Assembly (NCBI GenBank): GCA_050789445.1
Contig: JAILXR010000001.1
Location: 3,410,001-3,474,000, forward strand
Length of the DNA stretch: 64,000 nt
Direction: 5' to 3'
From: JAWSVE01 sp050789445
GTDB taxonomy: Bacteria > Pseudomonadota > Gammaproteobacteria > Pseudomonadales > Cellvibrionaceae
Of this stretch, positions 56,614 to 64,000 are shown one piece after another (position 1 is the stretch's first letter; each line of letters starts with the position of its first letter). The translations under genes were made by a program, and so were the position numbers. The notes below the pieces were generated by a model. It saw nothing but the letters and a program-made list of their open reading frames with translations, was not told the DNA's origin and did not search any database.

Positions 56614-56835
56614 TTGGTTAATGAGATTCTTAATTTTTTTATGAATAACATTTCTACTTTTTTGTTTTTATTGTTTAAATTTACATACTGCTTGGATGGT
56701 AAACTGTGCAGTCATGATCGGTCAAGAAAAGATACGGGTTTTTCACAAAAGTTTTTAAAGGTGCGTAGCTATCCTGTGAAATCAATTACTAGGCGTGGCT
56801 ATCTTGTGAGAAAAAGTCATAAATTCAATGGTTAG
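56614..56835 (+). CDS. Doubtful small basic protein, 73 residues
   Basis: A plus-strand frame opening at TTG-type codons with a hydrophobic N-terminal part (MNNISTFLFLLFKFTYCL, from about residue 10). A strongly basic C-terminal part follows, containing the near-repeat RSYPVKS and RGYLVRK. No clear ribosome site is seen. It might be a small membrane-active peptide, but it could also be chance. Confidence 0.2.
   Translation: MVNEILNFFMNNISTFLFLLFKFTYCLDGKLCSHDRSRKDTGFSQKFLKVRSYPVKSITRRGYLVRKSHKFNG
56761..56809 (+). repeat. Imperfect direct repeat, two units
   Basis: GCGTAGCTATCCTGTGA and GCGTGGCTATCTTGTGA begin 30 bases apart and match at 15 of 17 positions. Only two copies are present, so this is not an array. 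Confidence 0.5.
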
Positions 56836-56849
56836 ATCTCACTGTTATA

Positions 56850-57230
56850 TTATATTTTGATATTTTTTTTGAAATCACTTCTGTAAAGCTTTTCTCTGAA
56901 AACATTTTCTCGTTTAGATATTAAAAATTTAAGCTGCGATGTTGAGAACTCTGGGCGACCTTGTAACGTAAAGATATGATTAGCAATATAAAGCTGCCGT
57001 TTGGCTAGAAATGATTTGTAGGGTAAAGCTTTTCGGTTGCTGGGAGTTGAGAGGCTTAGTTTTGGTGGCTTCAATTAAAAAAGAAAATAACGCACTTTTA
57101 AGCCAATCAAGTTTGATTTTATTTGAAATTAGCTCAGCTTTTGATGCTTGTTTTCTGCTAATCGCTTCGGCCATTACTTGGTGGCTAAAGCAAACATCTA
57201 ATCATTTCTTTTTTGTTTTGTGTATTAGGC
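56850..57230 (-). pseudogene. Frameshifted coding-like remnant
   Basis: One minus frame reads LDVCFSHQVMAEAISRKQAS and on through KIKLDWLKSALFSFLIEATK until about 57070. Coding character then seems to move to another frame, reading RKALPYKSFLAKRQLYIANH and ending near 56850. Both parts have protein-like composition, and together they suggest one gene with a frameshift near 57010-57070. No family was recognised and no start codon is convincing. Confidence 0.28.
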
Positions 57231-57736
57231 AAAAAAACTTTTAAGTTTAACCTGGCCATAACCATCGTATGAATTTTATTTTAAACGGAATAATGCTTAT
57301 TTAGGAATTTTTCATAAAATGAAAAAAGCTTTTAAGAAGGTCTCCATAGCTGCCAAATTTATCAGTCATTTTTCCAGGTAGGGTTTCAGTCTCAAGTAAG
57401 CCAATAACCAGTTAAATGCCTATGCTGCTGAGGTTGAATAATTGCCGTAAAAAAATCATTAAGACAAGTTTTCTTTCTGCTGATATTGCGTGCAAAATTT
57501 AATTTCTCTTTTAGAAAAATTCTAAATGTAAATAAAGATAGTGAAACCATTTTGTAAATGGTGAGTGATAATTTTATATATGCTTAGTTATAGCGATAGG
57601 TGTTGATGTTGGCTTTATACGATAAAGAAAGGGAGGTGGATTTGAATAGATGTTTTAAGAGGTTGAATTGCTGATAAATCGTGTTTGACTTTACCAGTAA
57701 TACAACCTCTAGATATACATTTTATAGAATATATAA

Positions 57737-58030
57737 TTAAGCTCTTGTGCCGGTCATATCTGCGGAGCCAAACATTCCTAAGCCTACTTTACCGGTCATG
57801 GCGTCACCATCAGCAGTGACATCAAATTTCAGTGTCATTGGCATCGGTTTGCTAATCGACATTTCCCATTTTGCGTTGTTGCCTTCGACAGAGCCGTTAA
57901 TATCTTCAGAGCCCATGGGGCTTTCGACTCTTCCTGTTAGTGAACCACCTTCATCTTTTAATGTGAGGGTCGCTTTTTGGTCGCCCATCGGTGTGGACAT
58001 GCTAATTTCCCAATTTCCATCAATTGACAT
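57737..58030 (-). CDS. Small conserved-looking beta-rich protein, 97 residues
   Basis: A soluble cytosolic protein with no signal peptide. Its sequence alternates strands and turns: MSIDGNWEISMSTPMGDQKA, then LKDEGGSLTGRV, GSVEGNNAKWEMSISKPMPM and DAMTGKVGLGMFGSADMTGT. The repeated pattern of W-E-hydrophobic-S and G-T/S-hydrophobic-G-K/R-V suggests a small lipocalin-like beta barrel. I recall similar short proteins beside oxidoreductase genes in marine proteobacteria, but no function is known. The upstream sequence carries a Shine-Dalgarno-like AGAGGAAT. Confidence 0.75.
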   Translation of the reverse strand: MSIDGNWEISMSTPMGDQKATLTLKDEGGSLTGRVESPMGSEDINGSVEGNNAKWEMSISKPMPMTLKFDVTADGDAMTGKVGLGMFGSADMTGTRA

Positions 58031-58445
58031 TACGGTATTCCTCTTTTCGTTTATAACAGTATCTTGAATGTTGAGTTCTGCGAAGGTGAAAATGTGTATC
58101 GCTGAAACAAAGCTGACTATACCAAGCTTTTAGGTCAATACAACTGCGGCGGAGAAGTCATTTTAAATATTGCTCAATCGTTCATTTCTTTGTGTTTGGA
58201 GATTCTCATAGGTTAAGTTGAAAGTTTGGCATAAACAAATCGTAATTTTTTAAACAAGGAGATTGTTATCATCGGTAACCGAGTAGAGATAAACTACTCT
58301 GCACTCGAGGCTTATGGATTATACTTTAACGATTACGTCGAGCAGGTTGATAGAAAAAGATCTATATCGATTTATCTTTAGAAGCCGAGAATCGAAGCGA
58401 GTTGTTTTGATTCTATTTTTTAATGAATGGTAAAAATTTAAAACG
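58031..58445. other. Divergent intergenic region before the LLM oxidoreductase gene
   Basis: About 415 bases with no accepted gene. It holds a 39-codon open frame (58262-58381) that looks coding but has no standard start codon. A small dyad GAGTAG/CTACTC lies within that frame. Confidence 0.45.
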
Positions 58446-59450
58446 ATGAAGCCAACACTGTCTATTCTTGATCAATCTCCAATTACAGCCGGTAGTAATG
58501 CGAAACAAGCTTTAGAAGAAACAATTGAGCTTGCGAAATTATGCGACGAAAATAAATATCATCGGTTTTGGGTTTCAGAGCACCATGCATCCGATGCATT
58601 AGCTGGTTGCTCGCCAGAAGTGTTGCTCGGGCGTTTAGGTGCTGAAACACAACACATCCGGCTGGGCTCTGGTGGGGTCATGTTACCGCACTACAGCCCT
58701 TATAAAGTGGCAGAAAACTTTAAACTTTTACAAACGCTTTACTCTAATCGAATTGATCTTGGAATAGGGCGTGCGCCCGGTACCGACCCTTTTACAGCGA
58801 GAGCTATTCGTTACGGATCGCAAGTTGGGCCAGAGCATTTTCCCAATATGGTGTCCGATTTAAGTGCGCTGTTGTTAGATAAAAATCCAACTACTCCAGG
58901 TATGGAGCAAGCTCGAGCATTCCCAAAAGTTGAAGTGCCTCCTGAGTTATGGATGCTAGGTTCAAGCGAAGATAGCGCTGTCTTGGCGGGGCTGGCAGGG
59001 CTGCCATATAACTTTGCTTATTTTATTAATCCCAATGTTAATGAAGATATTTTTGATGTTTATCGTCAGCGTTTTAAAGCCAGCGAGCATTGTAAGAAGC
59101 CTCATACTTGTTTGAGTATTTTTGCTGTGTGTGCGGAAACCGAGGAAGAGGCAATATTGTTATCGCGAAGTAGAGATCTTTGGTTTATTCGTTTGTTAAG
59201 GGGGAACCCAGGACAGTTTCCAACAGTTGAAGAAGCGATCAATTATCCCTACGCAGATTCGGAGTTGGAATTGATTGAAAAAAATCGTACCAAGCGAGCA
59301 GTGGGAACGCCTAAGCAAGTGAAAGGAAAACTTTTAAATATGGCTAGAAAATTTAACGTCGATGAATTAATGATCGTTACAATCACTCATGATTTTGAGG
59401 CGAGGAAACGTTCTTATAAATTATTGGCAGATGAATGGAATAAAGATTGA
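58446..59450 (+). CDS. LLM class flavin-dependent oxidoreductase (luciferase-like)
   Basis: A 334-residue monooxygenase of the bacterial luciferase-like family, in the MsnO8 subgroup. It uses FMNH2 supplied by a reductase. Conserved blocks are LSILDQSPITAGSNAKQALE, RFWVSEHHASDALAGCSPEV, RIRLGSGGVMLPHYSPYKVA-like IRLGSGGVMLPHYSPYKVAE and RIDLGIGRAPGTDP. The ending PKQVKGKLLNMARKFNVDEL is also typical. No flavin reductase gene is adjacent. The substrate is unknown. It converges on the SDR pair, with an unusual inverted repeat between. Confidence 0.9.
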   Translation: MKPTLSILDQSPITAGSNAKQALEETIELAKLCDENKYHRFWVSEHHASDALAGCSPEVLLGRLGAETQHIRLGSGGVMLPHYSPYKVAENFKLLQTLYSNRIDLGIGRAPGTDPFTARAIRYGSQVGPEHFPNMVSDLSALLLDKNPTTPGMEQARAFPKVEVPPELWMLGSSEDSAVLAGLAGLPYNFAYFINPNVNEDIFDVYRQRFKASEHCKKPHTCLSIFAVCAETEEEAILLSRSRDLWFIRLLRGNPGQFPTVEEAINYPYADSELELIEKNRTKRAVGTPKQVKGKLLNMARKFNVDELMIVTITHDFEARKRSYKLLADEWNKD

Positions 59451-59484
59451 AGTTGAATTTTTTGTTATATTTTTTAAAAAGAAA

Positions 59485-59531
59485 AGCAATATTTATTTTT
59501 AGAGGTAAAGCTATTAAAAATAAATATTGCT
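59485..59531. repeat. Perfect 17-bp-arm inverted repeat between convergent genes
   Basis: AGCAATATTTATTTTTA (59485-59501) and its exact reverse complement (59515-59531) flank a 13-base loop. It fills the 91-base gap between the LLM gene and the SDR gene. It is AT-rich and may act as a bidirectional terminator. Confidence 0.85.
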
Positions 59532-59541
59532 AGGTGATTTC

Positions 59542-60324
59542 TTATTTTCTTAATGGCGCCGTGTGTAAGTGCGCACCGCCATCAACAATAATAGTCTCGC
59601 CTGTTGTCCAGTCCATACCAGTGACAATACCAAGAGCAGTTTCTGCGATACGCTCTGGTGTTGCCGTGTCGCTAAGCGGTGCAATTTTTCGAAGCCCGCC
59701 CATCATTTTGTCGTAGTTGTCTTGCCCCATACCGTTTGCCAGCCACTCGCCCTGAACAAAACCAGGGCAGATTGCATTGACTCGAATGGAAGGGCCAACC
59801 ACTCTAGCTAAAGACATTGTCATTGTGACTAAAGCGCCTTTCGAAGCAGCATAGGCGATTGAGCTACCAACGCCTGCTATTCCTGCAATAGATGCCATAT
59901 TAATGACGTGGGAAATTTCTTGTTCTTGCAAAGCTTCTTTAGAAGCGCGAACCATTTGAAAAGCGCCGACAGTATTGACGGCATAAATATTTAAAAAATC
60001 GTCTTTATCAATACCATCCAAATTTGCATGATCACAAAACTTTGTTGTGCCAGCGTTGTTAATTAATACATCGAGTCGTCCAAATTTTTCTAGAGTTGCA
60101 GCGACAAGTGCTCGACAATCCGCATCTTCTGCGACATTCGCTTTTTGCACTAATGTTTGCACGCCGTATGATTCACATTCGGCGGCAACTTTTTTTGCCC
60201 CTTCATCATTACGGCTATAGTTGATAATAATGTGGCAGCCTTTTTTAGCAAACAAAACGGCGATAGCTGCTCCAATGCCTGAAGATGAGCCTGTCACAAT
60301 TGCGACTTTATTTTTTAGTTCCAT
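59542..60324 (-). CDS. SDR family oxidoreductase 1
   Basis: A 260-residue short-chain dehydrogenase. The cofactor motif TGSSSGIG is at 11-18, NNAG follows, and the catalytic Ser, Tyr and Lys appear in INMASIAGIAG and YAASKGA. The PG motif is AICPGFVQGEW. The frame extends to 60417, but the ATG at 60324 fits the family start MELKNKVAIVTG. It is 67 bases after the second SDR gene on the same strand, so the two are probably one transcript. Likely an NAD(P)-linked alcohol dehydrogenase or FabG-like reductase; the substrate is unknown. Confidence 0.9.
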   Translation of the reverse strand: MELKNKVAIVTGSSSGIGAAIAVLFAKKGCHIIINYSRNDEGAKKVAAECESYGVQTLVQKANVAEDADCRALVAATLEKFGRLDVLINNAGTTKFCDHANLDGIDKDDFLNIYAVNTVGAFQMVRASKEALQEQEISHVINMASIAGIAGVGSSIAYAASKGALVTMTMSLARVVGPSIRVNAICPGFVQGEWLANGMGQDNYDKMMGGLRKIAPLSDTATPERIAETALGIVTGMDWTTGETIIVDGGAHLHTAPLRK

Positions 60325-60391
60325 GATCAATAACCATTTAGTTTTTTTTAGAATGTATGTGTTGTTAGATAAGCTAGATGAGTTTCGTAGA

Positions 60392-61177
60392 TTAACTAAT
60401 AAAAAATCCACCATCAATTAAAAATGAGTCGCCGGTGTGGTAGCCGCTTGCATCGCTGGCAAGGTAGACGGCAATACCACCAAAGTCTTCGGGCTTTCCC
60501 CATCGTCTTATGGGCAAGCGAGGCATAATAGCGCTAACAAATTTTTCATTTTGATAAATTTTATCGGTCATATCGGTGTGAATGTGCCCAGGTAAAATGC
60601 TATTAGCAGTAATCCCATAGCGACCATATTCAACCGCTAAGCTTTGCATAATTGAAATGACTGCTCCTTTTGTTCCTGAATAATGCTCGGCTCTTGCCAT
60701 TCCGCATAAAGCACCAAGAGATGACGTGCCAATTAAACGGCCGCGGCCATCACCTTGTTTGGCACGATCTACCATGTGTTTTCCTGCCGCACGCAATGTG
60801 TAAAATAATCCGTCTAAATTCACATCGGTCACGCGTTTCCATTCTTCATCTGTAAATTCATGGAATGAAGCCATTCTTCCAGCACCAACACCCGCATTAG
60901 CAATACAGGTATCAACTCGTCCAAATGTCTTTAATGTTTTTCCAAAGACTTCATCGACCTCTGCTGAATTCGATACATCGCATTTAAATGCTTCGACTTG
61001 AGTCCCGCTTTGACTGAGTTGCTCTAGAGCAGCTGCATTTTTGTCGGGATTTGTTCCCCATATACATACCCTCGCACCAGAGTCGGCCAGTGCTTTGGCA
61101 AAGCCAAGGCCAATACCGCCATTTCCTCCTGTAATTAAAGCGACTTTATCTGTTAGGTCGAAGAGGGGGTTGTTCAT
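60392..61177 (-). CDS. SDR family oxidoreductase 2
   Basis: A 261-residue classical SDR with glycine motif TGGNGGIGLG near 15-24, NAGVGAGRM, catalytic Tyr and Lys in EHYSGTKGAV, and SILPGHIHTDM. The C-terminal DASGYHTGDSFLIDGGFFI is typical. GGAG lies about eight bases before the ATG. It is the first gene of the two-SDR unit. Similar proteins act as gluconate or 3-oxo-type dehydrogenases. The specific reaction cannot be assigned. Confidence 0.9.
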   Translation of the reverse strand: MNNPLFDLTDKVALITGGNGGIGLGFAKALADSGARVCIWGTNPDKNAAALEQLSQSGTQVEAFKCDVSNSAEVDEVFGKTLKTFGRVDTCIANAGVGAGRMASFHEFTDEEWKRVTDVNLDGLFYTLRAAGKHMVDRAKQGDGRGRLIGTSSLGALCGMARAEHYSGTKGAVISIMQSLAVEYGRYGITANSILPGHIHTDMTDKIYQNEKFVSAIMPRLPIRRWGKPEDFGGIAVYLASDASGYHTGDSFLIDGGFFIS

Positions 61178-62032
61178 AGGGTCTCCAGAATAGGTGTGTG
61201 AATGTTGATGCCGCCGGAGTTTATATTCTCAAGGGCATGTGTTTTATGAAAGGCGGCTAGGTTATCTCAATGAAAGATGAAAATCTTTGAAAATATGAGT
61301 GCATGGATGATGCAACTACTTTACCGATGAGACTCCCGAGCACAAACTATCTATGAATGGATCATATTTCATCGATACATCAGCAGGCTTGTAGTGTTTA
61401 CATTAACGCTATGCTCCAGTGAAAAAAATGAAGGGTAAATCAAATACGTTTGCATTGCTAAAAACGGTAAGATGCTTAAATCGGTTTTGAGGGTTAAATG
61501 GGATTTTTGGGCTTTAGACATAAAATTTTTAAAATCTATTTTTGAAAATAAAATTAAATAAAAAAATACTTATTATCATTTTTAAGGGTACTTTTATTGC
61601 AGGGTAAGTATCTTTTCTTTTTGTGTTTTTATGCGGGTTCATGTAATAAATTTATTATTAATCAGTGAGTTACGAAGCCTTTCTTTCTTCTTTGTGATTC
61701 TCTAGGTTGGGCTTTTTAGTGTTAGAGTCAAATGGCCAATCTTATCTAACACGTTTATTTCTTATTTACTTTTATTTTCCTCAATTACGTCTCCTTATAG
61801 AACGGAGCTATTGGTAATTTGCGGCTATTGCTTTGTTTTTTTGCATGCCCTATATTCAGAACTTCAACACGCTTTATAGATAATTTAAAAAAATTAAGCG
61901 GTTAAAGTTAAGATTAAAAAATATAGAAAAATAATAAAAATTACATTTATAAATAAGGCATAAGATTTTCTGTTTGATCCAAATTTAATAATAGTAATAA
62001 AAAGTAGCATATCTACCCCCTTTGGAGGCGTA
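61178..62032. other. Long AT-rich region upstream of receptor 3
   Basis: About 855 bases between divergent genes with no gene I can support. It is rich in A and T runs. It should hold the promoter of receptor 3; a strong GGAGG (62024-62028) just before the receptor start is the only firm signal. Confidence 0.5.
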
Positions 62033-64000
62033 ATGAAAAATAAACACATAAGTATGTTGGTGTGCGCAAGTTCTGCCATGGTTTTTTCGATGGTTGGCCA
62101 AGCACAAGAGAGCGGTCAAGCTCGTTCAATTTTAGAAGAGATTGTCGTTACGGCCGAACGTCGTGCTCAAAACCTACAAGATGTCCCGCTGTCCATTACT
62201 GCATTCGGTGATGAGACTCGAGATCGCGTGGGGATCCTAAGTATTCAAGATATGGCCGATTTCTCTCCCGGTTTATCTTATACAACGGCAAATGATCGCC
62301 CCTCAATTCGTGGTATTGGGCGTCAATCAAACTCCTTTTCTATTGATAGCCCAGTAGCTAACTACTTTGATGGTGTTTATACAACGAGTGTCCAAGATGC
62401 TCAGCGTCGTCCTATCTTTATCGATAGAACAGAAATATTGCGTGGGCCGCAAGGTGCACTTTCTGGTCGAGGTTCTATCGCTGGTGCGATTAATACTTGG
62501 TCAAAACGTCCCAATGAAGAGTTTGGTGGTGAAATTCGAGCCTTTGGTGGTAATTATGCGAGATATGGTCTTGAAGGGACTTTCACCGGCTCTATTACTG
62601 ACTGGTTAAGAGCTCGTGTAAATTTGGCAAGTTATCATCAAGATGACGGTTACTTTGATAATGTCGCAACGGGTAAAACAGAAGGCGATCAGCCTAATAA
62701 TCGGCAGATAGCAGATTACTTGTTTGATGTTGATATAACAGAAAACTTAGATTTATTTTTGGCAATTTCTTTTTCTGAATACGATGAAACTCGTCGATCC
62801 GGTGGAACCACAGCGCCTTATGTTTCTGATATTCAAGGAGCACCAGCTAGTGTTTTTGGTTATTTAGGTGCTCCACTTACTCCCAATGCTTATTATGGTT
62901 ATTTCGATCAAGCTAACTCGACACAAGTGGGAAGCTTTACTGAGAATCCGGTAATAGTAACGGGTGATAAACGTAAGTTTAGTAATAACTTTCAGGCAAG
63001 GCAAAAGTTAGATGATCATCATAAATATGTTGCTCATTTAAATTGGAGAACAGATTTATTTGATGTCAAATGGATAGGTGGGCATTCAAATTACCGGTAT
63101 GAGCAACAAGTAGATGGTGATGGAACAGCGATTACATCCATCAATATACCAATAGCTACTTCAGGCTTTTTTAGGGCTGTGGATCCTAGCGCAATTAACA
63201 CTTATACAGAAGAGCGAGAATGGTACAGTAATGAGATCACTTTAACTTCGAACTCCGATGGTGATTTTCAATGGATCGTAGGCGTTTACCAGTCAAACGA
63301 AGATTATGTGCAGACCCCATTTACTCTGACTCACAGTGGGTATGATGAGCTACTTAGTCCTACTTATGGAGCTTCTACTCTAGCTTACCCTGGCGTCACT
63401 TCTATTCCAGCTCCTATAGCGAATGTAAATGGTAATGCATCTGTCTATGGTGAATTGGATGGGGACACTGTTTCTTCAGCTTTTTTTGCTCAAGTTGATT
63501 ACCAAATGAGTGATTCATTAAAATTCACTTTGGGTGTGCGTCAGAATAGGGATGAAAAAACGGTAACTGAAAAAACTCGATATGTGGCCAATAATGTTGG
63601 GTTTGGTCCTTTTCTTGCTGGTTTGTCTGCATCAACAGATGTAACCCCTGTAAGAAATCCAAATCTTGATCCGCTGCCTGAGGGTGTCGTATACGATAAC
63701 AATTATCCTTGGTTAGATCCTAATGGTTATCGTGTTCGTGACCTTGAAGCTGATTGGACTGTAACAACGGGAAGTTTTGGGGTGGATTATACGCCAACAG
63801 ATGATGCTTTGATTTATGCGCGGCTAGCTACAGGTTATCGTCCTGGGGGTTTTAATGCTGGCTTTCTAGCTAAGATTCCTCAAGTAGACGAAGAAACAGT
63901 AAAGTCTTTCGAGGTGGGTTATAAAGGTACTATTGCTGATCAACTACAGGTAAGCACTTCATTGTTTTATTACCTCTTTGAGGATCAGCAGCTACCTTTA
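62033..64000 (+). CDS. TonB-dependent outer-membrane receptor 3 (cut by window edge)
   Basis: The first 656 codons of a receptor; the frame is open to the last base and continues outside. The ATG at 62033 has GGAGG four bases upstream. The signal peptide ends at about MVGQAQ. The TonB-box/plug start EEIVVTAERRAQNLQDVPLS is classic, followed by LSYTTANDRPSIRGIGRQSN and IDRTEILRGPQGALSGRGSI. The barrel is well conserved, including LIYARLATGYRPGGFNAGF. It belongs to the shorter FepA/steroid-type TonB receptors, unlike receptors 1 and 2. It diverges from the SDR pair, which may act on its cargo; that is inference. Confidence 0.93.
   Translation, partial: MKNKHISMLVCASSAMVFSMVGQAQESGQARSILEEIVVTAERRAQNLQDVPLSITAFGDETRDRVGILSIQDMADFSPGLSYTTANDRPSIRGIGRQSNSFSIDSPVANYFDGVYTTSVQDAQRRPIFIDRTEILRGPQGALSGRGSIAGAINTWSKRPNEEFGGEIRAFGGNYARYGLEGTFTGSITDWLRARVNLASYHQDDGYFDNVATGKTEGDQPNNRQIADYLFDVDITENLDLFLAISFSEYDETRRSGGTTAPYVSDIQGAPASVFGYLGAPLTPNAYYGYFDQANSTQVGSFTENPVIVTGDKRKFSNNFQARQKLDDHHKYVAHLNWRTDLFDVKWIGGHSNYRYEQQVDGDGTAITSINIPIATSGFFRAVDPSAINTYTEEREWYSNEITLTSNSDGDFQWIVGVYQSNEDYVQTPFTLTHSGYDELLSPTYGASTLAYPGVTSIPAPIANVNGNASVYGELDGDTVSSAFFAQVDYQMSDSLKFTLGVRQNRDEKTVTEKTRYVANNVGFGPFLAGLSASTDVTPVRNPNLDPLPEGVVYDNNYPWLDPNGYRVRDLEADWTVTTGSFGVDYTPTDDALIYARLATGYRPGGFNAGFLAKIPQVDEETVKSFEVGYKGTIADQLQVSTSLFYYLFEDQQLPL

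Larger units (their letters stand above)
56249..57736. other. Long AT-rich intergenic region with decayed coding traces
   Basis: Almost 1.5 kb between receptor 2 and the small protein at 57737, with no gene I can support. It holds a short plus frame (56614-56835) with a near-duplicated 17-base unit, and minus frames (56850-57230) that look like a frameshifted remnant. The rest is low in complexity and rich in T. Such a stretch is unusual in this otherwise compact window and may mark an old deletion or insertion. Confidence 0.5.

Noticed and set aside
61560..61600. A Fur-box-like TGATAATAAGTAT stretch upstream of receptor 3.
   Set aside because: Only part of the 19-bp Fur consensus matches. 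It lies more than 400 bases before the receptor start in DNA full of A and T runs.
1..64000. CRISPR arrays, prophage, insertion sequences, toxin-antitoxin pairs or defence islands.
   Set aside because: No regularly spaced repeats, transposase, integrase or phage structural genes were seen on reading both strands.

Overview
The window is a low-GC (about 40% by eye) gammaproteobacterial chromosome segment. It is most like marine relatives of the Pseudomonas/Cellvibrio lineages. The main reason is gene order: rpsU diverging from tsaD, miaB-phoH-ybeY-corC-lnt, and ychF-pth-rplY-prs-tRNA-Gln-ispE-lolB-TPR lipoprotein diverging from hemA-prfA-prmC-moeB. All are arrangements known from Pseudomonas-type genomes. 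The genus cannot be fixed from the sequence alone.

Layout. 1-6560 holds rpsU (minus), then tsaD, folB and folK (overlapping), a DUF898 membrane protein coupled to an M48 peptidase, a TSUP exporter and an orphan small protein. 6583-12343 (minus) is the miaB-phoH-ybeY-corC-lnt housekeeping block for tRNA modification, rRNA maturation, ion transport and lipoprotein acylation. 12670-19789 is a mixed stretch: DUF1820, an esterase, an Old Yellow Enzyme, a type Ic aminotransferase, a half-size GDT1 protein, a YgjP-type peptidase, a DUF1287 protein and an FKBP isomerase. A broken reading frame lies at 16997-17323. 19898-28548 contains two large hybrid histidine kinases flanking a Baeyer-Villiger-type monooxygenase. 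tRNA-Met, an M14 carboxypeptidase lipoprotein and the first TonB-dependent receptor follow.

33699-38284 (minus) is a run of four membrane proteins: MscS, CorA/ZntB, MgtE and a CNNM/CorC-type protein. Three of them belong to divalent-cation transport families, so the run looks like a Mg2+/osmotic module. 38479-50220 is the conserved translation, isoprenoid, lipoprotein and haem block. 50234-53135 holds a DASS/SLC13 transporter and a MATE exporter.

53312-64000 is the accessory end. It holds a second TonB-dependent receptor, about 1.5 kb of AT-rich DNA with decayed coding traces, a small conserved protein, a luciferase-like flavin enzyme, two SDR dehydrogenases in tandem, and a third TonB-dependent receptor cut by the window edge. 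The receptors, BVMO, LLM oxidoreductase, OYE and SDRs fit an aerobic heterotroph that imports and oxidises bulky organic substrates; that is inference. I saw no CRISPR array, prophage, intact insertion sequence or clear new defence system. The most noteworthy unexplained signals are non-coding: a perfect 17-bp-arm inverted repeat at 59485-59531, an 11-bp-arm repeat in the leader of the cation-transport run, a 17-bp palindrome before a receptor gene, and several coding-like fragments in gaps.
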